Shown piece by piece: positions 1 through 4,941 of a stretch of DNA of 5,785 nt. The notes under the pieces were generated by a model. The model did not search any database and had not been told where the DNA came from. It saw only the letters and a program-made list of their open reading frames with translations. The first letter of the stretch is position 1, and every line of letters begins with the position of its first letter. This stretch comes from an uncultured Lachnospiraceae bacterium (GTDB lineage: Bacteria; Bacillota_A; Clostridia; Lachnospirales; Lachnospiraceae): assembly GCA_946614075.1 (NCBI GenBank), contig CAMOGO010000089.1, positions 1-5,785 of the forward strand. The letters are read 5' to 3'. Both the position numbers and the translations under genes were made by a program.

Positions 1-566
1 AGCCCATAGCTGCAGGCCTCATAGACAGCTTTTCCCTTTTCACACTCGACAATACCGGAAATCGTACGTCCAGGGTAAAGCTCCGCCATCAAGGCATTGA
101 TCTTCTCCTCGGTGACTGCGGTAGCCTTCCGGCCCTCGGTGATGACCGCATCCATCATCGGATCGGCAACCGTCTCGGTCTCCATCGTCTCATCGACAGC
201 CGCCTCCATGGTCTCTGCCTCCATGGATTCCGATACCTCGGCAGACTCCGTCTCCATGACCTCCTCGGTCATCGCCTCGGCAGACTCTCTCATCTCGGTC
301 TCTGCCATCTCCGTACCCGCAGGCATCTCCGCCGGCTGCGTCTCCGGGAAACGATCACACGCCTCCGTCATAGCCGCCTCGGTCTGAGGCATCACTGCCT
401 CCGTCACTGCCTCCGTCATGTCCTCCGCAGCAGCAGACGTCCCCTCCGTCACCATCTCTGACGGATTATCCCTCGGCCCATCCTCCGATGGAGGCGCCGC
501 GCATCCGGCAAATGCCATGCCAAATGCCAAAACCGCCGCCAGTGCCAATGCTGTAAATCTCTTCAT
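1..566 (-). CDS. Lipoprotein with Met/Glu/Thr-rich stalk and possible PepSY-like domain (3' end cut by window)
   Basis: This reading frame opens at ATG 566-564 and stays open to the left edge, giving 188 visible residues with no stop. Residues 1-22 form a lipoprotein signal: Lys2-Arg3, a hydrophobic core, then FAGC with the lipidated Cys at 22. Phe at -3 is less usual than Leu. Residues 23-145 are a low-complexity acidic stalk with 28 Glu and 14 Met, built from TEA/MTE/MET-type units, and probably extended outside the membrane. From about residue 152 the sequence becomes globular (EEKINALMAELYPGRTISG, then a Glu/Lys-rich strand ending in VYEACSYG). The pattern helix, YPG, strand, GK-VYE resembles the opening of a PepSY domain, but too little is visible to be sure. 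The gene follows the SDR terminator and probably has its own promoter at 652-680. An AGGAGG at 585-580 lies 13 bases before the ATG, longer than usual, and no closer in-frame start is visible. Lipoprotein: confident; PepSY: weak inference. Confidence 0.8.
   Translation of the reverse strand, partial: MKRFTALALAAVLAFGMAFAGCAAPPSEDGPRDNPSEMVTEGTSAAAEDMTEAVTEAVMPQTEAAMTEACDRFPETQPAEMPAGTEMAETEMRESAEAMTEEVMETESAEVSESMEAETMEAAVDETMETETVADPMMDAVITEGRKATAVTEEKINALMAELYPGRTISGIVECEKGKAVYEACSYG
393..416. repeat. Perfect 12-bp tandem duplication in the lipoprotein stalk
   Basis: The unit cactgcctccgt occurs twice head to tail (393-404 and 405-416). It encodes the doubled TEAV around residues 51-58 of the lipoprotein stalk. 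The rest of the stalk consists of more degenerate copies of related GAG-ACC/ATG-GAG codon patterns, so it probably grew by slippage or unequal recombination. Confidence 0.75.
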
Positions 567-577
567 GTTACCTTTTA

Positions 578-586
578 CACCTCCTT
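578..586 (-). promoter_or_regulatory. Ribosome binding site of the lipoprotein, unusually distant
   Basis: Read on the minus strand this is AAGGAGGTG, a near-perfect anti-16S match. Its AGGAGG core ends 13 bases before the ATG at 566, against the usual 6-9. A weak second GG lies nearer the start. No alternative in-frame ATG, GTG or TTG lies between the two, so ATG 566 is kept as the start. Confidence 0.6.
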
Positions 587-611
587 GCCCTTTTCTTCTC
601 GAATGTAACAG

Positions 612-631
612 TCCCGGTTCCGATCCCGGGA
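612..631 (-). promoter_or_regulatory. Small inverted repeat in the lipoprotein leader
   Basis: The arms 612-617 (tcccgg) and 626-631 (ccggga) could form a 6-bp GC-rich hairpin with an 8-base loop in the leader RNA. The overlapping DNA 622-633 is also a perfect 12-bp palindrome (GATCCCGGGATC). It lies between the candidate promoter and the ribosome binding site, so it could be an operator or an RNA structure. There is no T-run after it, so it is not a terminator. Function unknown. Confidence 0.3.
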
Positions 632-651
632 TCTGCCAAATCATCAATTTT

Positions 652-680
652 ATCTTATCACAGAATCCCCCAGATGCCTA
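652..680 (-). promoter_or_regulatory. Candidate sigma-A promoter for the lipoprotein (extended -10)
   Basis: On the minus strand, TAGGCA (680-675, 4 of 6 matches to TTGACA) is followed after 17 bases by TAAGAT (657-652, 4 of 6 to TATAAT). The bases TGA directly precede the -10 hexamer, giving the TGn extended -10 motif. It lies just downstream of the SDR terminator and about 85 bases before the lipoprotein ATG, which is where a promoter is needed. Each box is imperfect. Confidence 0.45.
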
Positions 681-701
681 ACAGGTTTTTTTTAAAATAT
701 G

Positions 702-742
702 TAAAAAGCAAGCCTGCCGCAGTGTTTCCTACGGCAGGCTTG
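702..742 (-). terminator. Rho-independent terminator after the SDR gene
   Basis: The perfect 11-bp arms 732-742 and 709-719 (CAAGCCTGCCG with its complement) enclose a 12-base loop. On the minus strand the second arm is followed by CTTTTTAC. The hairpin begins 15 bases beyond the SDR stop codon. It should end the dehydratase-SDR transcript and separate it from the lipoprotein gene. Confidence 0.9.
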
Positions 743-757
743 TCATTGAGGAAGATT

Positions 758-1534
758 TTACTTTACAAGATATCCGCCGTCAACGGGGATGATGGCGCCA
801 CCAAGATAGTCGCTGGCATGGGATGCCAGGAAGATGCAGGCACCCTTCATATCATCGCCGGTGCCCCAGCGGCCAGCCGGAATACGATCCGTGATCTGCT
901 GATAACGCTCCGGATTCGCCTCAGCCGTCAGAGCAGCATTCATATCGGTTGCCATGTATCCGGGAGCGATCGCATTGACATTGATACCACGCTTGATCCA
1001 GTCGTTGCTCATCTCCTTGGTCATCTGGGTCACACCGCCCTTGGCTGCGCTGTAGGCCGGAACGGTCTGTCCGCCAAACCAGGAAACCATGGATGCGATG
1101 TTGATGATCTTGCCATAGCCCTTCGGAAGCATGACCTTGGCAGCCTCCTGGTCCAGGATAAAGACAGAATTGAGGTTGACATTGATGACATCATCCCAGT
1201 CAGAAAGCGGGAAGACCTCTGCCGAGTGACGTCTCTGGATGCCATGAGCCACTACCAGGATATCCAGGTCGCCGCCGAGTGCTGCCAGTGCCTCGTTGAA
1301 TACGCGGTAAACCTCCTCGCGGACGGACATGTCGCCGAAAACACCCTTGATCTGGTCAAAGCCCTTTGCCTTGAACTCCTCGACAGCCTTGCCGACGCTT
1401 CTCTCGCTGGAGCCGACGATGCAGACCTCGCAGCCTGCCTCCAGAAGTCCCTCTGCCATGCCGTTTCCAAGGCCTCTGGTTCCGCCCGTTACGATTGCCT
1501 TCTTACCGGTGATATCAAACATCGAATGTACCAT
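758..1534 (-). CDS. SDR-family oxidoreductase, KduD-like (sugar-acid dehydrogenase)
   Basis: A 258-residue classical short-chain dehydrogenase, full length for the family and presumably cytosolic. The Rossmann glycine motif TGGTRGLG is at residues 16-23. The catalytic tetrad is visible as Asn120 (VNLN), Ser148 (NIASM), Tyr161 and Lys165 (YSAAK). The C-terminal run DRIPAGRWG (216-224), then FLAS, SDY and VDGGY, closely matches E. coli KduD, which interconverts 2-keto-3-deoxygluconate and 5-keto-4-deoxyuronate with NAD(H). Gluconate 5-dehydrogenases and SDR-type fructuronate reductases (UxuB of Bacillus) are related alternatives. One oddity is that the normal NNAG motif after strand 4 is replaced by VVAHG (residues 94-98), followed by IQRRH. 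The start is ATG 1534, with AGGAGG at 1548-1543, 8 bases upstream; Met5 is a less likely start. The gene lies 93 bases after the dehydratase with no terminator between, so the two are likely cotranscribed. Family certain, exact substrate unknown. Confidence 0.92.
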   Translation of the reverse strand: MVHSMFDITGKKAIVTGGTRGLGNGMAEGLLEAGCEVCIVGSSERSVGKAVEEFKAKGFDQIKGVFGDMSVREEVYRVFNEALAALGGDLDILVVAHGIQRRHSAEVFPLSDWDDVINVNLNSVFILDQEAAKVMLPKGYGKIINIASMVSWFGGQTVPAYSAAKGGVTQMTKEMSNDWIKRGINVNAIAPGYMATDMNAALTAEANPERYQQITDRIPAGRWGTGDDMKGACIFLASHASDYLGGAIIPVDGGYLVK

Positions 1535-1627
1535 TTTCTTCTCCTCCTGATCTTAATATGTTTTATGGGATCCTTTGAACCCTGATCGATTTCTCTTTTT
1601 TACCTCTGGACTTCCATGCGCAAAAAC

Positions 1628-2875
1628 TTACGGAGTCTGAAGCGCTCCATCGCGGCGTCTGGTCTGGGTCCAGGTCGTCACGGTCTTCTCACAGGGATAC
1701 TTAGCCGCTTCCTTCTCATCGATATCTACGCCAAGGCCCGGCTTGTCATTCGCATAGACATAGCCATTCTTAAACTCCAGCATGCCCGGGAATACCTCAA
1801 GCAGTGCGCCGTGAGGGCCTTTGAGCTCCTGGATGACAAAGTTCGGAGGCTCGATGCCGGACCACTCCTGGACACCGAAATTCCGTGCGGCCAGATCGAT
1901 GTGGATGTTGGCTGCGTGAGCCAGCGGGCTCATGTCGCCAGGGCCGTGCCATGCGGTACGGACGCCGTACTGCTCGGCAAAAAGCTGAAGCTTGCGTGCC
2001 GGGGTGATGCCTCCGACCTGGGTGATATGGACACGGATGTAGTCGATCAGCTGCTCCGAGATCACCTGACGCCACTCATAGACATTGTTGAAAAGCTCGC
2101 CCTGTGCGATCGGCGTGATCGTCTTTTCGCGAAGACGTCTGAGCCAGGAGAGATCCTCCAGCGGTACCGGGTCCTCTAAGAAGAACAGGTCAAAGGGCTC
2201 CAGCTCCTTGGCCAGGCGGATCGCCTCGATCGGGGCGATTCTCTCGTGGACATCATGGACCAGATTGATCTCGTAGCCGATCTTGTCACGGATGCCCTCA
2301 AACAGCTTTACGGTATCTCGGATATATTTGCGGGAGTCCAGATAGACACCGTCCTTGGCACCTTCCGGAGCCGTCGCCGGAGCGTGCTGATATCCCTCGC
2401 CGCCGTAGCCGCCGCACTGGCAGCGGATCGTCGTGATGCCCATCTCCTGGAATCTCTGGATATTCTCGCAAAGCTCCTCCAGGTCACGGCCGTCTGCGTG
2501 GCGGTAAACCGGGATACCCTCGCGGACCTTGCCGCCGAAAAGCTGGTACAGAGGCATTCCTGCCATCTTGCCCTTGATATCCCACAGAGCCATATCGATA
2601 CCGGAAATGGCGTTATTCTCGATCGGTCCATTTCTCCAGTAGCCATTCTGGTGCATCAGCTGCCAGATTTCCTCGATATCCTCGACATCGCGTCCAACGA
2701 GCAACGGCGTCAGATACTCTTCGATCAGATGCTTGACCGTCAGATGACGGTATGCGAACGTCGCACAGCCAAGGCCATACAGTCCCGGCTGATTGGTCAG
2801 GACCTTCACTACGACCAGATTGATGCCCTCCGGCGCTGTACAGATAACCTTAATATCCTGGATTTTGACCCCCAT
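1628..2875 (-). CDS. Enolase-superfamily acid-sugar dehydratase, mannonate dehydratase/RspA type
   Basis: A 415-residue member of the mandelate racemase/muconate lactonizing enzyme branch of the enolase superfamily: an N-terminal capping domain (about 1-115), then a TIM-like barrel. Probable Mg ligands are Asp208 (HDVHER), Glu234 (FFLEDP) and Glu260 (AQGELFN). Catalytic candidates are His210, Arg281, His310 (TAWHGPGDMSP) and Glu337 (VQEWSG); Arg151 and Tyr162 sit where the Arg/Tyr base pair of mannonate dehydratase is expected. This layout is that of the ManD/RspA subgroup, which dehydrates D-mannonate or D-gluconate to 2-keto-3-deoxygluconate. Two departures matter: His310 is followed by GPGD rather than the usual G-A/P-TD, and the C-terminus ends DGALQTP where ManD enzymes end with a Trp-containing tail. 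The substrate may therefore be another hexonate. The start is ATG 2875 with AGGAGG at 2887-2882. It is the first gene of an operon with the SDR, under the promoter at 2925-2953. Confidence 0.92.
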   Translation of the reverse strand: MGVKIQDIKVICTAPEGINLVVVKVLTNQPGLYGLGCATFAYRHLTVKHLIEEYLTPLLVGRDVEDIEEIWQLMHQNGYWRNGPIENNAISGIDMALWDIKGKMAGMPLYQLFGGKVREGIPVYRHADGRDLEELCENIQRFQEMGITTIRCQCGGYGGEGYQHAPATAPEGAKDGVYLDSRKYIRDTVKLFEGIRDKIGYEINLVHDVHERIAPIEAIRLAKELEPFDLFFLEDPVPLEDLSWLRRLREKTITPIAQGELFNNVYEWRQVISEQLIDYIRVHITQVGGITPARKLQLFAEQYGVRTAWHGPGDMSPLAHAANIHIDLAARNFGVQEWSGIEPPNFVIQELKGPHGALLEVFPGMLEFKNGYVYANDKPGLGVDIDEKEAAKYPCEKTVTTWTQTRRRDGALQTP

Positions 2876-2900
2876 AAGAAACCTCCTGAAAGAGTTTTAA

Positions 2901-2921
2901 ACTTGTCATACAACTTACAAG
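2901..2921. promoter_or_regulatory. Candidate GntR-family operator at the operon transcription start
   Basis: The core 2903-2913 is TTGT-CAT-ACAA, with 4-bp arms around a 3-base centre. A second relation, CTTGT (2902-2906) against ACAAG (2917-2921), extends the symmetry. The core resembles the Bacillus subtilis gluconate-repressor GntR site, which I recall as centred on CTTGTATACAAG. It begins just downstream of the -10 box, covering the expected start of transcription, a standard repressor position. A sugar-acid-responsive GntR/FadR-type repressor is the inferred binder; its gene is not in the window. Confidence 0.5.
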
Positions 2922-2924
2922 ATG

Positions 2925-2953
2925 ATAATAGCAGTCCTTCCTTCTCCTGTCAA
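2925..2953 (-). promoter_or_regulatory. Sigma-A promoter of the dehydratase-SDR operon
   Basis: On the minus strand, a perfect TTGACA -35 box (2953-2948) and a TATTAT -10 box (2930-2925, 5 of 6) are separated by exactly 17 bases. Transcription should start near 2918, giving a leader of about 43 bases before ATG 2875. A promoter this close to consensus should be strong unless repressed, in keeping with the operator-like palindrome directly downstream. Confidence 0.88.
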
Positions 2954-2975
2954 GCGAAAAATGATTCAAAATCGA

Positions 2976-3003
2976 GTAGGAGGAGGCTTTGCCCGACTCC
3001 TAC
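2976..3003 (-). repeat. Imperfect hairpin with T-rich tail upstream of the operon promoter
   Basis: The 7-bp arms gtaggag (2976-2982) and ctcctac (2997-3003) enclose an internal loop and an inner ggc/gcc stem with a three-base loop. On the minus strand the bases after it include ATTTTG and, further on, ATTTTTC. It could be a second, weaker terminator of the upstream gene protecting the promoter at 2953, or part of a palindromic intergenic repeat together with 3013-3046. Confidence 0.45.
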
Positions 3004-3012
3004 CCGGAGCGC

Positions 3013-3046
3013 CGGCCGCCCGTTGCCGTCAGCCTTGGGGCGGCCG
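3013..3046. repeat. GC-rich inverted repeat, perfect 9-bp arms
   Basis: The arms cggccgccc (3013-3021) and gggcggccg (3038-3046) are perfect complements around a 16-base spacer. The stretch is far richer in GC than its surroundings and has no T-run of its own. It lies between the terminator at 3055-3097 and the hairpin at 2976-3003. It is noncoding as far as I can see and may be a dispersed palindromic element. Confidence 0.5.
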
Positions 3047-3054
3047 TGTGCATA

Positions 3055-3097
3055 AAGAAAACGCCGAAGACACGGCAATATCCTGTGTCTTCGACGT
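3055..3097 (-). terminator. Rho-independent terminator of the secreted acidic protein gene
   Basis: The perfect 9-bp arms 3085-3093 and 3065-3073 (CGAAGACAC with its complement) extend by three more pairs beyond one mismatch (3061-3063 with 3095-3097). The loop has 11 bases. On the minus strand the second arm is followed by GGCGTTTTCTTTATG. The hairpin begins 36 bases past the stop codon at 3133. The T-tract is interrupted, so read-through is possible. Confidence 0.8.
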
Positions 3098-3132
3098 CTA
3101 TTCTCTTTACCTATAATACAGCACTCCCGGAT

Positions 3133-4839
3133 TTACTCTTCCGCCATTTCCGGAAACAGCGGGACGGGATCCATACCGTAATCCATCACATACTGTGCCT
3201 CGATCTCATTGGCAGCCACCTGCTCGGCCAGGCGGCGCATCAGGATGGCCTCTCTGCTCTCCTCATCGGCACTGAGAGCATTCTCCGCCACTGCCAGATC
3301 TCCAAAGATCTCCTTCAGGCTTTCGTCGTGACCGGCACCGCTCGCAACCTCATCAAACGCGGTGACAACATAGCCGTCCGCGGCCTTTTTCAGGTGCATC
3401 AGGCCAGGGAAATGACCGCCGCCGCTGCGGACGAGAGTGTTCTCCTCATCCTCTGCCATCTTGTACAGGGTCAGCCAGTAATCGCCCCAGATCCGGATAT
3501 CCTCGGGATCCGTGTCGTCGACACCGATGACTGGCATATAGGGGATCGCGACCAGGTAATCATCATAGTACTTGTCAAGCTCATCGACGAGATAAACCTT
3601 CATCGCATCGTAATACTCCGCAAGCTCATTGCTCTCGAAAATCTCACAGATGTGGACCGTCTCTGTCTCCTGAGCCATCTCGTAGGTCTCAGTATCATAC
3701 CGCTCTACGGCCAGCTCAGCCTTCAGCATGCTGATGAAACCCACCTCAAACTCGACACTGAAGGGAACAATCTGACGGGTGTGAGGAGAAAGGATCGTGC
3801 CAAACCAGGCCGCACCTTTCACACCGTTCACCTCGCATTCGTTCGTCCAGATATATACCTTCTGATCCGAATCGTTGGTCACGCAGGCGAGAACCTCATT
3901 GGGCATAATAGACTCATCCGGCTGTCCTAAGAAGGTCACGCGGACGCCGTCCTTCTCGTAAGCCTGATATCCGGCCTCGACGAAGGTATCCTCATAATCC
4001 TCGGCCGCAGAGGTTTCCACGGAAAGGATCGGCGTATCGGCAACGGTCCGGAACTCCTCATCGGTGAACTCCAGGGCAAAGCCGATCTTCTCATATGCAG
4101 TGATCGCGGTATATCTGGCGTAATAGCCATCGCTCAGATCGATCCCGAACATATCCTCCGCGCCATCGGCAAGCTCGACATCATAAAGCCAGTGAAGGCC
4201 ATCGATGTCCTCCTTCACCATCGCGACATTCCACTGCCAGTCATTGACCGCGACATCGACGAGCCCACAGTGAACCGGGCTTCCGCTGTTATTCTCCACG
4301 ATGACCCACAGGACCGGCGTTCCCTCGACGATCCCCAGGCCGTTGACGGTGACCGTAAAGCCATCCTCGTCCCAGACTTCCTGCTGCTCGACCATCTCAT
4401 CGCCGCGGAAGGCATCATAATCGTCCTCCCAGTCATCACCCTCCATGATACTCATGTTCCGGATAAAATGGTATTCCTCATCCCGGAAGGTGAAATAGAC
4501 GCCATCCTCGGAGGCTGTTATCGAGACCTCAGCCTCGGTGCCGTCCGAGCCGGTAAGCGTTCCTGTAAGCATCCCGTCAGACTCCTCCACGAAGCCCTCA
4601 AAATAAGACTCGATGAAATATACGAGAACCTTCCAGCCCTCCCCGGTATCGGAAATGAACAAGGTATTGTCATCAACGTCAAAGTACAGGCCGCTCTCGG
4701 TCCAGCCACTTGTCACACCAGCCTCTGTCTCCTCGGCAGCCCGTGTGCCAACGGGTACGCCAAACGCCAAAGCTGCCACCATCATGCCCCCAAGCCACAC
4801 TGCCAGCCACTTTTTCAGTTTCATCGCTTCTCTGCTCAT
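3133..4839 (-). CDS. Secreted acidic multi-domain protein of unknown function
   Basis: A 568-residue protein with a Sec signal peptide: Lys7-Lys10 basic start, hydrophobic core 11-30, likely cleavage in GTRA-AEE near residue 34. There is no lipobox Cys, so it is probably released or loosely held outside the cell. Residues 45-128 form a strand-rich acidic domain. Residues 158-275 and 296-400 look like two copies of one beta-sandwich-type domain: each opens with DG-hydrophobic-V-V/T, then a V-VxN strand near an N[DN]S turn (ENNSGSP, TNDSDQK), then xVNxx. Residues 405-560 are a C-terminal domain with IRIWGDYW, SGGGHFPGLMHLKK and DGYVVTAFD, a pattern I associate with uncharacterised Lachnospiraceae extracellular proteins. 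The frame is open upstream to 4926, but that gives 29 extra charged residues before the signal peptide; the GGGGGAG site just before ATG 4839 supports the shorter form. It lies 102 bases after the DUF218 gene without a terminator between. Function not recognised. Confidence 0.85.
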   Translation of the reverse strand: MSREAMKLKKWLAVWLGGMMVAALAFGVPVGTRAAEETEAGVTSGWTESGLYFDVDDNTLFISDTGEGWKVLVYFIESYFEGFVEESDGMLTGTLTGSDGTEAEVSITASEDGVYFTFRDEEYHFIRNMSIMEGDDWEDDYDAFRGDEMVEQQEVWDEDGFTVTVNGLGIVEGTPVLWVIVENNSGSPVHCGLVDVAVNDWQWNVAMVKEDIDGLHWLYDVELADGAEDMFGIDLSDGYYARYTAITAYEKIGFALEFTDEEFRTVADTPILSVETSAAEDYEDTFVEAGYQAYEKDGVRVTFLGQPDESIMPNEVLACVTNDSDQKVYIWTNECEVNGVKGAAWFGTILSPHTRQIVPFSVEFEVGFISMLKAELAVERYDTETYEMAQETETVHICEIFESNELAEYYDAMKVYLVDELDKYYDDYLVAIPYMPVIGVDDTDPEDIRIWGDYWLTLYKMAEDEENTLVRSGGGHFPGLMHLKKAADGYVVTAFDEVASGAGHDESLKEIFGDLAVAENALSADEESREAILMRRLAEQVAANEIEAQYVMDYGMDPVPLFPEMAEE

Positions 4840-4843
4840 CTTT

Positions 4844-4850
4844 CTCCCCC
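4844..4850 (-). promoter_or_regulatory. Ribosome binding site choosing start 4839
   Basis: On the minus strand this reads GGGGGAG, four bases before ATG 4839. This start places the signal peptide at the N-terminus. The upstream in-frame ATG at 4926 lacks a comparably placed site, and the Met at 4824 has only a weak one. Confidence 0.6.
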
Positions 4851-4859
4851 TTTTCTCAT

Positions 4860-4933
4860 GATCTCTTGCGGATCTGCTCCGATCGTATCCGATACTTATG
4901 ATCCCTTTTGATATCCTTCCGATCACACGGATC
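4860..4933. repeat. Cluster of six GATC sites at near-helical spacing
   Basis: GATC occurs at 4860, 4871, 4881, 4900, 4921 and 4930 within the gap between the DUF218 gene and the secreted-protein gene. The offsets are 0, 11, 21, 40, 61 and 70, close to multiples of ten. Several copies share a preceding TCC or CG. I see no convincing promoter or terminator here. It may be a binding array or a methylation-sensitive region, or a chance product of the local base composition. Confidence 0.4.
4885..4895. promoter_or_regulatory. Small palindrome, possible operator
   Basis: GTATC-C-GATAC is an 11-bp palindrome with perfect 5-bp arms around one central base. It lies about 46 bases before the start of the secreted-protein gene, inside the GATC cluster. 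It could be a regulator site, but no matching promoter boxes are clear. Confidence 0.3.
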
Positions 4934-4941
4934 TTATCCGG

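Noticed and set aside
97..681. Two plus-strand frames rich in Ser, Ala and Val (97-387 and 418-681)
   Set aside because: The Ser/Val-rich composition is the reverse complement of the Glu/Met/Thr-rich lipoprotein stalk. The minus-strand frame has a lipoprotein signal, ribosome binding site and promoter.
674..1585. Long plus-strand open frame of 303 codons
   Set aside because: It lies antisense to the SDR, which has complete family motifs, a good ribosome binding site and a terminator. The plus-strand translation shows no recognisable domain and begins in the terminator region. It is a shadow caused by codon bias.
1535..1627. Possible internal promoter or terminator between the dehydratase and SDR genes
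   Set aside because: No hairpin with a T-run and no paired -35/-10 boxes could be found, only short palindromes such as GGATCC. The two genes are treated as one operon.
2979..2986. Plus-strand GGAGGAGG as a ribosome binding site
   Set aside because: No start codon follows at a suitable distance. The bases are one arm of the hairpin at 2976-3003.
2246..3055. Plus-strand open frame of 269 codons
   Set aside because: It is antisense to the dehydratase and then runs through its promoter, operator and the intergenic repeats, which a real gene would not do. No motif is seen.
2989..3930. Plus-strand open frame of 313 codons
   Set aside because: It starts in the GC-rich inverted repeats, crosses the terminator, and is antisense to the secreted protein, whose signal peptide and domain order are convincing.
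4192..4911. Plus-strand open frame of 239 codons
   Set aside because: It is antisense to the N-terminal half of the secreted protein, with no ribosome binding site or recognisable domain.
4840..4926. N-terminal extension of the secreted protein to ATG 4926
   Set aside because: It would put 29 charged residues before a clear signal peptide. The site GGGGGAG sits right before ATG 4839.
4928..4940. Short hairpin cggat-ctt-atccg as a terminator of the DUF218 gene
   Set aside because: It has only five base pairs, no T-run on the minus strand, and sits directly after the stop codon.
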